Source of the DNA: JAUIIK01 sp041390865
GTDB lineage: Bacteria; Chloroflexota; Chloroflexia; Thermomicrobiales; CFX8
Assembly (NCBI GenBank): GCA_041390865.1
Contig: JAWKPC010000019.1
Location: forward strand, 1 to 64,000
Reading direction: 5' to 3'
Length of the DNA: 64,000 bases
The position numbers and the translations under genes were made by a program. Positions 1 to 8,367 of this stretch are shown here, piece after piece. Numbering within the stretch: position 1 is the first letter of the stretch; the number at the start of each line of letters is the position of its first letter. The notes under the pieces were generated by a model. That model worked only from the letters and a program-made list of their open reading frames with translations. It made no database searches and was not told the DNA's origin.

Positions 1-712
1 CGTAGCCAGACGCCGGAACCTCCGCCTGGAACTCGACGATCATCGACTGCCAGGGATCAACGGTCACCGGCGCTTCCAGCCACGGATCGCGCTCCGATCG
101 CGTGCCGTCGTTGACGAGCACGCCATCGACGACATGCCAGTCGGGGGTACCGATCCAGCCATCAAGACCGGCCGACCAGTCGGCCTGGTAGATCACCGCA
201 CCCTCTGGCGGCGGCGGAGGAGTCGGGATAATAACTGCGGTCGGCGTTGCCGGCTCGGTTTGGATGACCGGGATCGGCGTGGCCGGCGGCATCGCTTCGA
301 TTCCCGCCATGACGGTAGCCTGTCGGGCCGCCTGAACGAGACGGTCGACCGCCGAAGCCGGGGAAACCCGCCAGGCTCCCGATTCGTCGCGTCGGACAGG
401 CAACATGAGCGACGTTGGCGACCAATCGTCGGAACTGGAATCACGCACGTTGGCCTCGACAAGTGCGATCGCCTGCTCTCCCTCGACGGAGAGTGTTCGA
501 GCGGAGACATCCCGGACCTGCACACCGTGGCTCAGGCTCCAGAGCACGAACGCGGCATGTGCGGCTATGGCTGGGTCATCGACCTGACCATTAGCGGCCG
601 AGTCATCCGCACACGCCGATATCAGCGCCGGAAGGACCAGCAACAGGGTCAGCGGCGCTACGAACCTGCGAGACAGGAAGGATTGAACGATGTCTGTCAC
701 CTCTCCGAACAT
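1..712 (-). CDS. Putative lipoprotein, 3' end outside the window
   Basis: The reading frame is open from an ATG at 712 to the window edge, about 237 codons, so the C-terminus is missing. The first 34 residues hold a basic stretch, a hydrophobic core and a lipobox ending LISAC, so export and lipid anchoring are predicted. Residues about 45-135 form a compact domain I do not recognise. A Pro/Thr-rich linker follows (IPTPPPPPEG). The last visible part begins a jelly-roll-like domain (DWSAGLDGWIG, then WHVVDGVLVNDG), as in concanavalin-like or DUF1080-type sugar-binding folds. GTG at 697 is an alternative start. Function unknown; surface binding is inference. Confidence 0.72.
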   Translation of the reverse strand, partial: MFGEVTDIVQSFLSRRFVAPLTLLLVLPALISACADDSAANGQVDDPAIAAHAAFVLWSLSHGVQVRDVSARTLSVEGEQAIALVEANVRDSSSDDWSPTSLMLPVRRDESGAWRVSPASAVDRLVQAARQATVMAGIEAMPPATPIPVIQTEPATPTAVIIPTPPPPPEGAVIYQADWSAGLDGWIGTPDWHVVDGVLVNDGTRSERDPWLEAPVTVDPWQSMIVEFQAEVPASGY

Positions 713-816
713 GTCCTGGTTCGAAGATATGCCGTCACCGTTCAATTCTCTAGAGACTGGGGCACAGGCGGTGGGTAGAGGTTCAGGCAGGTTTGCCCGG
801 GCCGGACCGCCGGTAG

Positions 817-1050
817 TCAGGCCGGCTGTACGAGATCGTGCTGGTAACTGACGCCGATCTCCTGAACCTGCCGGTCATCCGGCTTGACCCAGACATCCGA
901 GTAACGGCCGCCGCGCCTTGCCTCGACGGCGATCACCGTACCCTCACCGTAGCCGTCGACCTGCACCCGCTGGCCGACCTCGAATACCTTCGCTTTTCGT
1001 CGCTGCTTCTTGCGCTTTGACGACGCCGCTTTGCCCTTCCGGGGAGCCAT
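817..1050 (-). CDS. Small basic protein with KOW-like segment, LexA-box promoter
   Basis: A 77-residue product. The first 25 residues are very Lys/Arg-rich (KRKKQRRK), and residues 27-66 read FEVGQRVQVDGYGEGTVIAV, resembling a KOW/SH3-like beta barrel of nucleic-acid-binding proteins. I chose the ATG at 1050 because GAAGG sits 7 bases upstream; a TTG at 1071 in frame has no such site. A LexA-type palindrome lies 31 bases upstream of the ATG, suggesting SOS control. The family is not recognised. DNA or RNA binding is inferred from charge and fold resemblance only. Confidence 0.6.
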   Translation of the reverse strand: MAPRKGKAASSKRKKQRRKAKVFEVGQRVQVDGYGEGTVIAVEARRGGRYSDVWVKPDDRQVQEIGVSYQHDLVQPA

Positions 1051-1080
1051 CGCAACACCTTCGCCGTTCAACCAGAGAAA

Positions 1081-1094
1081 AGAACATTTGTTCT
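1081..1094 (-). promoter_or_regulatory. Candidate LexA (SOS) operator
   Basis: The sequence AGAACATTTGTTCT fits GAAC-N4-GTTC, the LexA box known from Bacillus and actinobacteria, with perfect 6-base arms around TT. On the minus strand a TAAAAT stretch lies directly upstream of the palindrome, so the box would cover the transcription start of the small gene beginning at 1050. This is an inference from pattern only; the LexA site of this organism is not known to me. Confidence 0.5.
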
Positions 1095-1109
1095 ATTTTA
1101 TCACCGGAG

Positions 1110-1126
1110 CGTGACTTCATGTCACG
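1110..1126. promoter_or_regulatory. Inverted repeat in divergent promoter region
   Basis: CGTGAC-TTCAT-GTCACG is a perfect 6-base inverted repeat with a 5-base spacer. It lies 74 bases before the F420-dependent oxidoreductase start at 1200 and 60 bases before the divergent gene starting at 1050. The arms resemble GTGA/TCAC half-sites of CRP/FNR-type regulators, but the spacing differs by one base from the classic N6. The regulator is unknown. Confidence 0.35.
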
Positions 1127-1199
1127 CGTACGTTCACGTCTCGGGCTATGATCATTGCGAACGTTCGATAGGAAATGCAACCGGACTGGAGCGCATCAC

Positions 1200-2153
1200 A
1201 TGAAACTCGGAGTCATGATCGAGGGCCAGGAAGGCCTGAACTGGGAACGCTGGGAGAACATCGTCGGCAACGCCGATCGGCTCGGGTTCGATTCCGTCTG
1301 GCGGTCGGATCACCTCTATTCGGTGATGGGCAAATACGAGAGGGAGACCCTGGCACTGGTGCCGTCGCTGACCGCCGTGCCGATCTGGAGCGACCGGCTC
1401 ATCTTCGGCCAGCTCGTCTCGCCGATCAGCTTCCGCGAGCCGGTCCACCTTGCTTACGAAGCGGCAACGCTCGACAAGCTTTCCGACGGTCGCTACATGT
1501 TCGGCATCGGTGCCGGCTGGAACGAGAGCGAGCACCGAGCCTTCGGCTTCCGGCTGCCGCCGCTCAAGGAGCGCATGGATCGCCTGGAAGAGTCGCTGAA
1601 GCTGATCACACTGCTCTGGAGCGGCGAGCGGGTCGATTTCCAGGGGGAGTACTACCAGCTCGACATGGCCCGGGCCGCCCTGACGCCGACGGGCGGCAAG
1701 GCGAACATCCTGATCGGAGGCGGCGGCGAGAAGCGGACGCTCCGACTGGTCGCGGAGTACGCCGACGAATGGAACGTCACGCCGACGCCACCGGACGTCT
1801 ACGACCACAAGGTCGAGGTGCTGGAGCAGCACTGCAAGGATGTCGGGCGGAACCCCTCGGAGATCACCAAGTCGATCATGCTTTCCCACATCATCGGCGC
1901 CGATGAGAAGGAACTCGAAGAGCGGGCGCGCAACTACATGGCCATCACCGGTCGCGAGGACAGCGATCCCAGCGAGGTCATGAACGGCATGAGAGAGCGC
2001 GGGTTGCTGGTCGGCACGCCGGACGAGGTCATCGAGTCGATCAAGATGCGCGAGGCCCAGGGCATCGACCGGATCATGATGCAGACGATGGACATGGACG
2101 ACATGGCCGTCCTCGAATTGATCGCGAACGAGATCATGCCCGAGGTGTCGTAG
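1200..2153 (+). CDS. LLM-class F420-dependent oxidoreductase
   Basis: A 317-residue luciferase-like TIM-barrel protein. The start MKLGVMIEGQEGLNWERW followed by ADRLGFDSVWRSDHL is the usual N-terminus, and GRYMFGIGAGWNESEHRAFG is the family's core motif. The middle has ILIGGGGEKRTLRLVAEYAD, which contacts the deazaflavin phosphate region in relatives, and the C-terminus has VGTPDEVIESIK. It probably transfers hydride between F420H2 and an unknown substrate in the cytoplasm. The ATG at 1200 has GGAG about 9 bases upstream. The F420 genes cofD and cofC lie 2 kb downstream, which supports F420 over FMN. Its 3' end overlaps the convergent GNAT gene by 20 bases. Confidence 0.88.
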   Translation: MKLGVMIEGQEGLNWERWENIVGNADRLGFDSVWRSDHLYSVMGKYERETLALVPSLTAVPIWSDRLIFGQLVSPISFREPVHLAYEAATLDKLSDGRYMFGIGAGWNESEHRAFGFRLPPLKERMDRLEESLKLITLLWSGERVDFQGEYYQLDMARAALTPTGGKANILIGGGGEKRTLRLVAEYADEWNVTPTPPDVYDHKVEVLEQHCKDVGRNPSEITKSIMLSHIIGADEKELEERARNYMAITGREDSDPSEVMNGMRERGLLVGTPDEVIESIKMREAQGIDRIMMQTMDMDDMAVLELIANEIMPEVS

Positions 2154-3036
2154 CGGGCTCGCCCGGCCGCTCCCAGCGTGCCTCGCCGTCGATGATCTCG
2201 AATCCGCAGGCCGCGTAGAGCGCGTTGGAGGCGATATCGTCCGCGTTGCTGTTCACATACGCCAGCTTCGCTCCAAGCCCATGCAAGCGGCGCAGCCCCT
2301 CCTGGATCACACAGCGGGAGAGACCACGGCGACGGTGGTCCGCGTGCGTTCCAACGGGTTCGAAGAGCCCCTTACGATTCACTTCGTCAAACCAGATGAG
2401 GGCGTACGAAGCAATCTGACCATCAGGCGCAACGGCAACGAGATCGAGATCCTGATGATAGATCGGCGATGCCATCGCCCGGCGGTGTTTTTCGACCGTC
2501 ATACGCGAAGGGTGGAAGGCGCTACGGTGAGCGGCAACGCGTGATTCGATCTCCTGCTCACCGGCAAACGAACGAACGGTGTATCCGTCGGCAGGCGGCA
2601 GGTCTGGCTGCGCTTCGTTGAGCGGTTTCGACCAGACGTTGTGATGACGCCCGGTTGACACGAAGCCACGGCCTTCGAGAATAGCAATCCGGGATGTGTC
2701 GCTCTCGAGCGCGTTGACCGACAGCGCCGCGGAACGATCGGCCTGACCAGCGATCCAGTCATCGACGATCGCCATTTCGAGATCGCGATGCTCCGGATGC
2801 GCGACAACGTCGAGCGAGTTGCCACTTGGCCAGCCGAAGGCAGCGAGCCGGTCGCCGACGAACCACAGCCGGACAGACCGGAGCGCATCCGGATTGTCGT
2901 CATTCACCTGCCACCACTCGAAGTCGCCGAGATAACAGATCGTCGGAGCCGGCTCCGGGCCATTGGCCTGCCGCAGCAGGTCGTGGATCAGGAGCCGGTC
3001 GGCATCGCCGCGGTACAGCCTATTCGCTACGGTCAT
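2134..3036 (-). CDS. GNAT-family N-acetyltransferase, two-domain
   Basis: About 300 residues, twice the usual GNAT length. The C-terminal half carries the acetyl-CoA loop VGTHADHRRRGLSRCVIQEGLRRL (residues about 228-251) and the closing YVNSNADDIASNALYAACGFEI, typical of GNAT motif A and B. The N-terminal half looks like a degenerate GNAT repeat (VVAHPEHRDLEMAIVDDWI). It would acetylate an unknown amine substrate. ATG at 3036 is chosen; GTG at 3045 is an alternative. The gene starts inside the last codons of the rhodanese gene on the same strand, so the two are likely co-transcribed. Confidence 0.85.
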   Translation of the reverse strand: MTVANRLYRGDADRLLIHDLLRQANGPEPAPTICYLGDFEWWQVNDDNPDALRSVRLWFVGDRLAAFGWPSGNSLDVVAHPEHRDLEMAIVDDWIAGQADRSAALSVNALESDTSRIAILEGRGFVSTGRHHNVWSKPLNEAQPDLPPADGYTVRSFAGEQEIESRVAAHRSAFHPSRMTVEKHRRAMASPIYHQDLDLVAVAPDGQIASYALIWFDEVNRKGLFEPVGTHADHRRRGLSRCVIQEGLRRLHGLGAKLAYVNSNADDIASNALYAACGFEIIDGEARWERPGEPATTPRA

Positions 3037-3430
3037 CCCAGACACGGTCGATCTGCTCTACCGGGCGGCCATCGGCGTTCCAGCCATTGAACCCAGGTTC
3101 ATGGTGGGCGACATTGGTGAAGCCGAGATCCTTCAACGCAACGGTTGCCAGAGCCGAACGGCCGCCGGTGGCGCAGTGGAGGACGATCCGGCGATCGAGA
3201 TCGAGGCCGTCCCGGTGCATCGGGCTCTCAGGATCGGCCATGAATTCGAGCAAGCCCCGGGGGATGTGGACCGCGCCGGGAATGACGCCGGACTGCTCCC
3301 GCTCGACCTGTTCGCGGATATCCACGACAATCGCGCCATCCTCTATCTCGGCGGCAAGCTCATCATTGTTGAGGTTCTCGATCTGCCCTTTAGCCTCGGT
3401 CACCATCTGCATCGCTGTCTTCCGCGCCAT
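3020..3430 (-). CDS. Rhodanese-like sulfurtransferase
   Basis: A 136-residue single rhodanese domain. The conserved substrate-side motif is VVDIRE (35-40), the CDC25-like turn is PGAVHIPRG (51-59), and the active-site loop is HCATGGRSAL with catalytic Cys86 and Arg91. It would move sulfane sulfur, for example from thiosulfate or a persulfide, to an acceptor. The ATG at 3430 has AAGGA 9 bases upstream; an upstream extension to 3541 is unlikely because it runs into the divergent promoter region. The GNAT gene overlaps its 3' end. Confidence 0.88.
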   Translation of the reverse strand: MARKTAMQMVTEAKGQIENLNNDELAAEIEDGAIVVDIREQVEREQSGVIPGAVHIPRGLLEFMADPESPMHRDGLDLDRRIVLHCATGGRSALATVALKDLGFTNVAHHEPGFNGWNADGRPVEQIDRVWDDRSE

Positions 3431-3540
3431 GTATGAATCCTTTCTGTTCTCTCCCTGGAACGCAGGAACTTTCGGATATCTACTAGGATAGACACCATGA
3501 CCACGTTCGCGTCGCGAGAAACGCAACAAGGGAGCAGACA

Positions 3541-4188
3541 TTGAAACTCAAGTTCTACGCCCAGTCGGCATTCCACATCACCGCCGATGACGGAACCCGA
3601 ATTATGATCGATCCATTCAATCAAAACGAGAGAATGCGCTACGACCCGACCTTCGATGAAGCCGACATCGTCCTCGTCACTCACGAGCACGGAGATCACG
3701 CCAACGTCGACGCCGTGCCCGGCGACTACCGGGTCGTCCGGGGCACCGGCACCCAGGCCGTTCGCGGGATGTCCTTCCACGGCATCGGCAGCTATCACGA
3801 TAAGGAAGAGGGCGCCAGCCGGGGGCCGAACACGATCTTCGTCTTCGACGTCGATGGCGTCCGGATCGCGCACTTTGGCGACCAGGGCTGCGAGCTGAGC
3901 GCGACCCAGCTCTCGCAGCTGACCGGCGTCAATGTGATGATCGCGCCGATCGGCGGCGGCTTCACCCTCGAACCGGAGCTGATCTGGGATCTGGCAGAGA
4001 AGGTCAAACCGAACGTCTTCGTGCCATGCCACTTCAAGACCGACGCCGTCGACCTCCCGTTCTTGACCGTCGACGAATTCGTCGAAGGGAAGGACAACGT
4101 CCGGAGGCCCGGCGACAGCGAGATCACGCTCGATGCCGACAACTTGCCGGAACCGATCGAGATCCTGGTGATGGACCGATCGCGGTGA
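3541..4188 (+). CDS. MBL-fold metal-dependent hydrolase (UlaG-like)
   Basis: A 215-residue metallo-beta-lactamase-fold protein. The metal motif THEHGDH is at residues 47-53, preceded by IMIDPF. The Asp ligand region is VRIAHFGDQG and the last His is in VPCHFKTD. This short form resembles UlaG/YcjY-like or L-ascorbate-6-P lactonase-type hydrolases; the substrate cannot be read from the sequence. The start is TTG at 3541, with GGGAG 6 bases upstream. It overlaps the cofD start by four bases (GTGA), so it is translationally coupled to the F420 genes; whether it acts in F420 metabolism is unknown. Confidence 0.85.
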   Translation: MKLKFYAQSAFHITADDGTRIMIDPFNQNERMRYDPTFDEADIVLVTHEHGDHANVDAVPGDYRVVRGTGTQAVRGMSFHGIGSYHDKEEGASRGPNTIFVFDVDGVRIAHFGDQGCELSATQLSQLTGVNVMIAPIGGGFTLEPELIWDLAEKVKPNVFVPCHFKTDAVDLPFLTVDEFVEGKDNVRRPGDSEITLDADNLPEPIEILVMDRSR

Positions 4189-5150
4189 CCGGAGAAGCCG
4201 AACCGAAGCGAGTTGTCGCCCTGGCTGGTGGCGTCGGAGGGGCAAAGCTCGCTCACGGCCTGGCGATGACCGGTCTGGGCGACCGGTTGTCCGTCATCGT
4301 CAACACCGGCGACGATTTCATCCTCTATGGCCTGCACATCTCACCGGACCTTGACACCGTCCTCTACACCCTGGGAGGGGTCGCGAATCCGGCCACCGGC
4401 TGGGGGGTCGTGGACGACTCGCTCGTTACCCAGGAGATGCTGCAAACCTATGGCGTCGACACCTGGTTCATGCTCGGCGACAAGGATCTGGCGACGCATA
4501 TCCTGCGCACCGAGCGGCTCCGGAAGGGCGACAGCCTGACCAGGATCATGGCCGATCTCGCTCGGGCGCTGGGGATCGAAGCGCAACTGCTGCCGATGTG
4601 CGATGAGCTCGTCCCGACCAGGGTCAAGACCCCGGACGGATTGCTCGATTTCCAGGAGTATTTCGTGCGGCGACGGCACAGCGACGATGTCTATGAGGTC
4701 GTCTTTCAGGGTATCGAACACGCGACCGTCCCGGCCACCGTCGCGACAGCGTTGGCTGAGACGGATCTGATCGTGATCTGCCCCTCGAATCCATTCGTCA
4801 GCGTCGATCCGATCCTGAGCGTGCCCGGCTTGCGGGACAAGATCGCGAACAGCGGAGCGCCGGTCGTCGCCGTCAGCCCGATCATCGGCGGCGAAGCGGT
4901 GAAAGGCCCTGCCGCCCAGATGCTCGCATCCCTCGGCCATGAGGTCTCGGCGCTCGGCGTCGCCGGCTACTACCGAGATCTCATCGACGTCATCGTCATC
5001 GACGAGGTCGATCGATCGCTGGCGCCGGAGATCGAGAAGCTGGGCGTCAGCGTCGCCGTGACGAACACCCTGATGAAGAGCGATCTCGATCGACGGGCGC
5101 TCGCGGCGTTCACCATCGATGCCGGTACCCGACAATTCTTCAGATCATAG
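4185..5150 (+). CDS. cofD: 2-phospho-L-lactate transferase (coenzyme F420 synthesis)
   Basis: A 321-residue protein of the CofD/FbiA family, which joins the lactyl or enolpyruvyl diphospho-guanosine made by CofC to the deazaflavin Fo, giving F420-0 or dehydro-F420-0. The N-terminus VALAGGVGGAKLAHGLA is the nucleotide-binding loop, and NTGDDF, ICPSNPFVSVDPIL and SPIIGGEAVKGPAA are family signatures. GTG at 4185 overlaps the upstream stop as GTGA; an upstream reading frame to 4026 only shadows the MBL gene. cofC follows after two bases. cofE and cofG/H are not in this window. Confidence 0.93.
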   Translation: MTGEAEPKRVVALAGGVGGAKLAHGLAMTGLGDRLSVIVNTGDDFILYGLHISPDLDTVLYTLGGVANPATGWGVVDDSLVTQEMLQTYGVDTWFMLGDKDLATHILRTERLRKGDSLTRIMADLARALGIEAQLLPMCDELVPTRVKTPDGLLDFQEYFVRRRHSDDVYEVVFQGIEHATVPATVATALAETDLIVICPSNPFVSVDPILSVPGLRDKIANSGAPVVAVSPIIGGEAVKGPAAQMLASLGHEVSALGVAGYYRDLIDVIVIDEVDRSLAPEIEKLGVSVAVTNTLMKSDLDRRALAAFTIDAGTRQFFRS

Positions 5151-5152
5151 GA

Positions 5153-5806
5153 ATGAACGCAACCGCAGTAATCCCGGTCAAGGGGCTCCGAGATGTCAAG
5201 CGCCGCCTGTCAAGCCGCCTCTCGAGCGCAGAACGCGCCGGGCTCGTCATGCGGCTCGTGGGACGGGAACTGGATGTGCTCGGCGCCGTCGAACGGATCG
5301 AGCGAGTCATCGTCGTGACGTCCGACGAGCGGGTGAAAACGCTCGCGGAAATGAAGCATGCCGATGTTGCGTTACAACCGGACAACGGGGTAAATGCCGC
5401 GATCGACGCCGGGATCGCCAGAGCCTATGAGGCGGGTGCCCAGATCGTCGTTGCGCTGCACGGCGACCTCCCCTTCATCGTCAAATCGGACGTTGAGGCG
5501 CTGCTGGATGCGACCGGCGCGGGAGTATTCGTCATCGCACCAGACCGGAAGAGGATCGGCACCAACGCGATCGTCGTCCGCCGCGCCGATCCGGTGCCGT
5601 TGCGTTTCGGCTTCGACAGCTACGCCCGGCATCTCGACGCGGCGACATCCGCCGGAACGCTGGTACGAGAGGTGCGGCGCAGCGGACTGGGATTCGATCT
5701 CGACACGCCCGGCGATCTGATCCAGTACCGGAGGAGGCGCAAATTGCGGGATACAGACAGGCAGATTCGGCAGGGTAATAGAATAGCCGGCAATGCGGCG
5801 AGATAG
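5153..5806 (+). CDS. cofC: 2-phospho-L-lactate (PEP) guanylyltransferase
   Basis: A 217-residue nucleotidyltransferase of the CofC/FbiD family. It activates 2-phospholactate or phosphoenolpyruvate with GTP for CofD. The N-terminus AVIPVKGLRDVKRRLSSRL is the conserved NTP-binding segment. ALHGDLPFI carries the metal Asp, RKRIGTNAIVV is the substrate loop, and FGFDSYARHL plus FDLDTPGDL close the fold. It starts two bases after cofD, so they form one operon. The last 25 residues are Arg-rich and poorly conserved. Whether it prefers phospholactate or PEP cannot be told from the sequence. Confidence 0.92.
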   Translation: MNATAVIPVKGLRDVKRRLSSRLSSAERAGLVMRLVGRELDVLGAVERIERVIVVTSDERVKTLAEMKHADVALQPDNGVNAAIDAGIARAYEAGAQIVVALHGDLPFIVKSDVEALLDATGAGVFVIAPDRKRIGTNAIVVRRADPVPLRFGFDSYARHLDAATSAGTLVREVRRSGLGFDLDTPGDLIQYRRRRKLRDTDRQIRQGNRIAGNAAR

Positions 5807-5883
5807 TCCGGCTATTTCCGGCACTTCGCGCAAATCCAAACTCCCGGCGCGGCGGAGACCGGGACAGACGAGTTATCGCACCG

Positions 5884-6786
5884 GTGGTTTCCCGATTGAG
5901 ACTGGGCCGGTCGCGGCCGGGAGCCTGGAAGGACACGGACGTAATCAACCCGACAACGTCTCCGAGGTCACGCCGCAGTGGAGGGATAGACGACACATCG
6001 CTCCAACGCCCGCGTCGCGGCGGCGCGCTGTACCGCCCGCTCCGACTGCTGCCGGCGCTTGCCATCGGCATCGTGATGATCGGGGTCTGGCAGTTCATAT
6101 CGGTGACGGACACGGTGGCCGACTACCTGCTGCCAACCCCGGAGGACGTCGTCCGCGCCTACTGGCGCGGGATCGAGTCCGGGTTGTTCTGGCGCTATAC
6201 CCGGACGACGTTCCAGGAGAGCATGATCGGGTTCGGAATCGGCGCGCTGGTGGCGATCCCGATGGGCTATGGCATCGCGCGAAGCCGGTTGCTGGCGACG
6301 GCGATCCAGCCCTATCTCGCGGCGAGCCAGGCGCTGCCGGCGGTGGCGCTCGCGCCGATTCTGACGCTCTGGCTCGGATACGGCTTGCGGCCGATCGTCG
6401 TTCTCTGCGCGTTGATCGTATTCTTCCCGATGGTCATCAACACCGCCGTCGGGATAGCAACCGTCGACCGGGAAGTGATCGCGGCCGCGCGTGTAGACGG
6501 CGCGAGTTTCTGGCCGATGGTGCGGTATATCGAGATGCCGCTGGCCATGCCGATCATCCTGGCCGGGATGCGCACCAGTCTGACGCTCTCGGTCACCGGA
6601 GCGATCGTCGGTGAATTTGTCCTCGGAGATAGGGGGCTGGGCGGATTGCTTGAGATTGCCAGGGGTAACTTCGATACCCCGCTTGTGTTCGCAACTATCG
6701 TGATGTTGATGATGTTGGCGATGACGCTCTATTACAGCGCATGGGGATTGGAACGCATATTGACACGGAAGCTCGGCCTGAGATGA
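5884..6786 (+). CDS. ABC transporter permease (SsuC/ThiX type)
   Basis: A 300-residue inner-membrane permease of the BPD_transp_1 family used by nitrate/sulfonate/taurine and thiamine-precursor importers. About six membrane segments start near residue 58. The cytoplasmic EAA loop reads EVIAAARVDGASFWPMVRYI, followed by PLAMPII, and would contact the ATPase. The N-terminal 50 residues are basic and hydrophilic, so the GTG start at 5884 is uncertain. The gene ends in an ATGA with a possible start of the binding-protein gene. No ATPase gene is adjacent. Confidence 0.87.
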   Translation: MVSRLRLGRSRPGAWKDTDVINPTTSPRSRRSGGIDDTSLQRPRRGGALYRPLRLLPALAIGIVMIGVWQFISVTDTVADYLLPTPEDVVRAYWRGIESGLFWRYTRTTFQESMIGFGIGALVAIPMGYGIARSRLLATAIQPYLAASQALPAVALAPILTLWLGYGLRPIVVLCALIVFFPMVINTAVGIATVDREVIAAARVDGASFWPMVRYIEMPLAMPIILAGMRTSLTLSVTGAIVGEFVLGDRGLGGLLEIARGNFDTPLVFATIVMLMMLAMTLYYSAWGLERILTRKLGLR

Positions 6787-6857
6787 CTCGACGATATCCT
6801 GAAGATGAACCGATCACGGACGCTCGCGGGTCCGATCGCGCAAATGGACGGAAATTG

Positions 6858-7871
6858 ATGCACCACCGGATGCTCCTCGGCATGGCGCTCCTGCTCGTCG
6901 TGCCCCTGATCCTGACTGCCTGCGGTGGGGATGATGACGACTCCGGAACGTCCGAACCGGTGCCGGTGACGGTGGGGCTCACCTTCGTGCCCAACATCCA
7001 GTTCGCGCCCTTCTACGTCGCTGATTCGCTCGGCTATTACGAGGATGCCGGAGTAGAGGTCGAGTTCAATCACCACGCCGTCGGCGCGGACCAGTTCGGC
7101 GCGCTCGTTGCCGGGCAGGAAGACCTCCTGATGGCCTCCGGTGATGAGGTCATGCAAGTGCGGGCCAGAGACGTGTCGGTCATCTACGTTGCCGAGGTAT
7201 ATCGCGAGTATCCGGTGGCGTTGATCGTTCCCGAAGACTCCGACATCGAGTCGATCGGGGATATCTCCGGCAAGACGGTCGGAGTTCCCGGCGAATATGG
7301 AGCGAACTGGATCGGGCTGCTCGCGCTGCTCGATGCGGCCGGGCTTACGAGGGATGACATCTCGGTCGAGAGCATTGGCTTCACCCAGGCGACCGCCCTG
7401 CTCGGCGGCCACGTCGACGCCGTGATGGGATACGTCAACAACGAGCCGATCCAGATCCGGAGCGCCGGCATGCCGGTCCGGACGTTCCCGGTCGGCGACG
7501 TCAGCCCGCTCGTCGCGAACGGGCTCGTCGTCACCGACGAGTATCTGGACGAGGAGCCGGATGTCGTCCGGGCGCTGGTCGAGGCGACGCTCAAAGGCGT
7601 CCAGTACGCGATCGACAACCCGGAAGAGACTGTCCAGATCGCGAAGGACTACGTCCCGACGCTAACCGACGCCGAACAGGAAGCCAGCGCCCTCGAGGTA
7701 CTTGAGGCAACGCTGCCACTCTGGCAGGTCGAGGACGGCGAGGAACTCGGCTCCGGAGATCCGGAGGACTGGGAAGCTATGAAATCATTCCTCCAGGAGT
7801 ACGGTCTCCTGGAGGGCGACGTTGAAGTAGACGAGGTCTTCACCCAGGACTATCTACCGGAAGATTCGTAG
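6858..7871 (+). CDS. ABC transporter substrate-binding lipoprotein (NMT1/THI5-like)
   Basis: A 337-residue product from ATG 6858, which gives an ideal lipoprotein signal (LLVVPLILTAC, Cys22). An ATG at 6783 overlapping the permease stop is the alternative and would add 25 hydrophilic residues. After an Asp-rich linker, VTVGLTFVPNIQFAPFYVAD and YEDAGVEVEFNHHAVGADQF match the NMT1/THI5 and taurine-type binding-protein fold. KTVGVPGEYGANWIGL and GGHVDAVMGY are the hinge and ligand-cleft motifs. The ligand may be a pyrimidine (HMP-like), amino-pyrimidine or sulfonate; sequence alone does not decide. It is the last gene of the cofD-cofC run. Confidence 0.9.
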   Translation: MHHRMLLGMALLLVVPLILTACGGDDDDSGTSEPVPVTVGLTFVPNIQFAPFYVADSLGYYEDAGVEVEFNHHAVGADQFGALVAGQEDLLMASGDEVMQVRARDVSVIYVAEVYREYPVALIVPEDSDIESIGDISGKTVGVPGEYGANWIGLLALLDAAGLTRDDISVESIGFTQATALLGGHVDAVMGYVNNEPIQIRSAGMPVRTFPVGDVSPLVANGLVVTDEYLDEEPDVVRALVEATLKGVQYAIDNPEETVQIAKDYVPTLTDAEQEASALEVLEATLPLWQVEDGEELGSGDPEDWEAMKSFLQEYGLLEGDVEVDEVFTQDYLPEDS

Positions 7872-7887
7872 CGGTTCGCCCGGAAGG

Positions 7888-8334
7888 CTATCCCGAACTC
7901 TGCCGAACCGTCGTCGGCGACGGCTCGAATATCGCCGGCTGCGCGGCAACCTGCTCGATCTCGAGGATCGGCAGTGGATCAGCTGGCGCATGCTCTGCAC
8001 TCAACCGATCGTCGAGGGCTGCATGGACCAGATGATCGAGAAACGGATCGGGCTCTTCCTCGATGAATTGACCGACGTCCGCGATCGCGGCGCTCAAGCA
8101 AGGACCGGGAGAGAAACCGGACACCTCATCGAAGTCGGTTAGCCGGGCCAGAGCGACCAGACGCAGATCGTTTTCGTCGAGCGACTGGATGTGGTCGGCG
8201 AGCGATGCATAGATGCTCGCCGGCTTTTCCCGATTCGCATCCGGGCCGTCAGCTCCGTCCCGGTGAGACCGGCTATGCCAGCCTGCCCGGTCCGTAAAAT
8301 ATTGGGCCAGGTACGTCCGCTGTTCCTGCTTCAC
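7888..8334 (-). CDS. Hypothetical protein
   Basis: 148 residues from a GTG start. The middle (residues about 40-110) is helical and acidic, with ASLADHIQSLDENDLRLVALARL and ADVGQFIEEEPDPFLDHLVHAAL, which look like a real folded core. The C-terminus is Pro-rich. No signal peptide or membrane segment is seen. I recognise no family. It lies tail to tail with the substrate-binding protein and upstream of nothing obvious. The start codon lacks a strong ribosome site, so the true N-terminus may be shorter. Confidence 0.5.
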   Translation of the reverse strand: MKQEQRTYLAQYFTDRAGWHSRSHRDGADGPDANREKPASIYASLADHIQSLDENDLRLVALARLTDFDEVSGFSPGPCLSAAIADVGQFIEEEPDPFLDHLVHAALDDRLSAEHAPADPLPILEIEQVAAQPAIFEPSPTTVRQSSG

Positions 8335-8367
8335 TGTAGGGTGCCTCCTGAATATCGCGAGTCGGGG

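Noticed and set aside
134..778. Long + strand open frame over the first 800 bases
   Set aside because: It is antisense to the lipoprotein gene on the minus strand, is Arg/Gly-rich and has no fold or ribosome site.
5807..5883. TPP riboswitch before the NMT1-type importer
   Set aside because: No CUGAGA core or matching THI-box pairing could be found in the 77-base gap.
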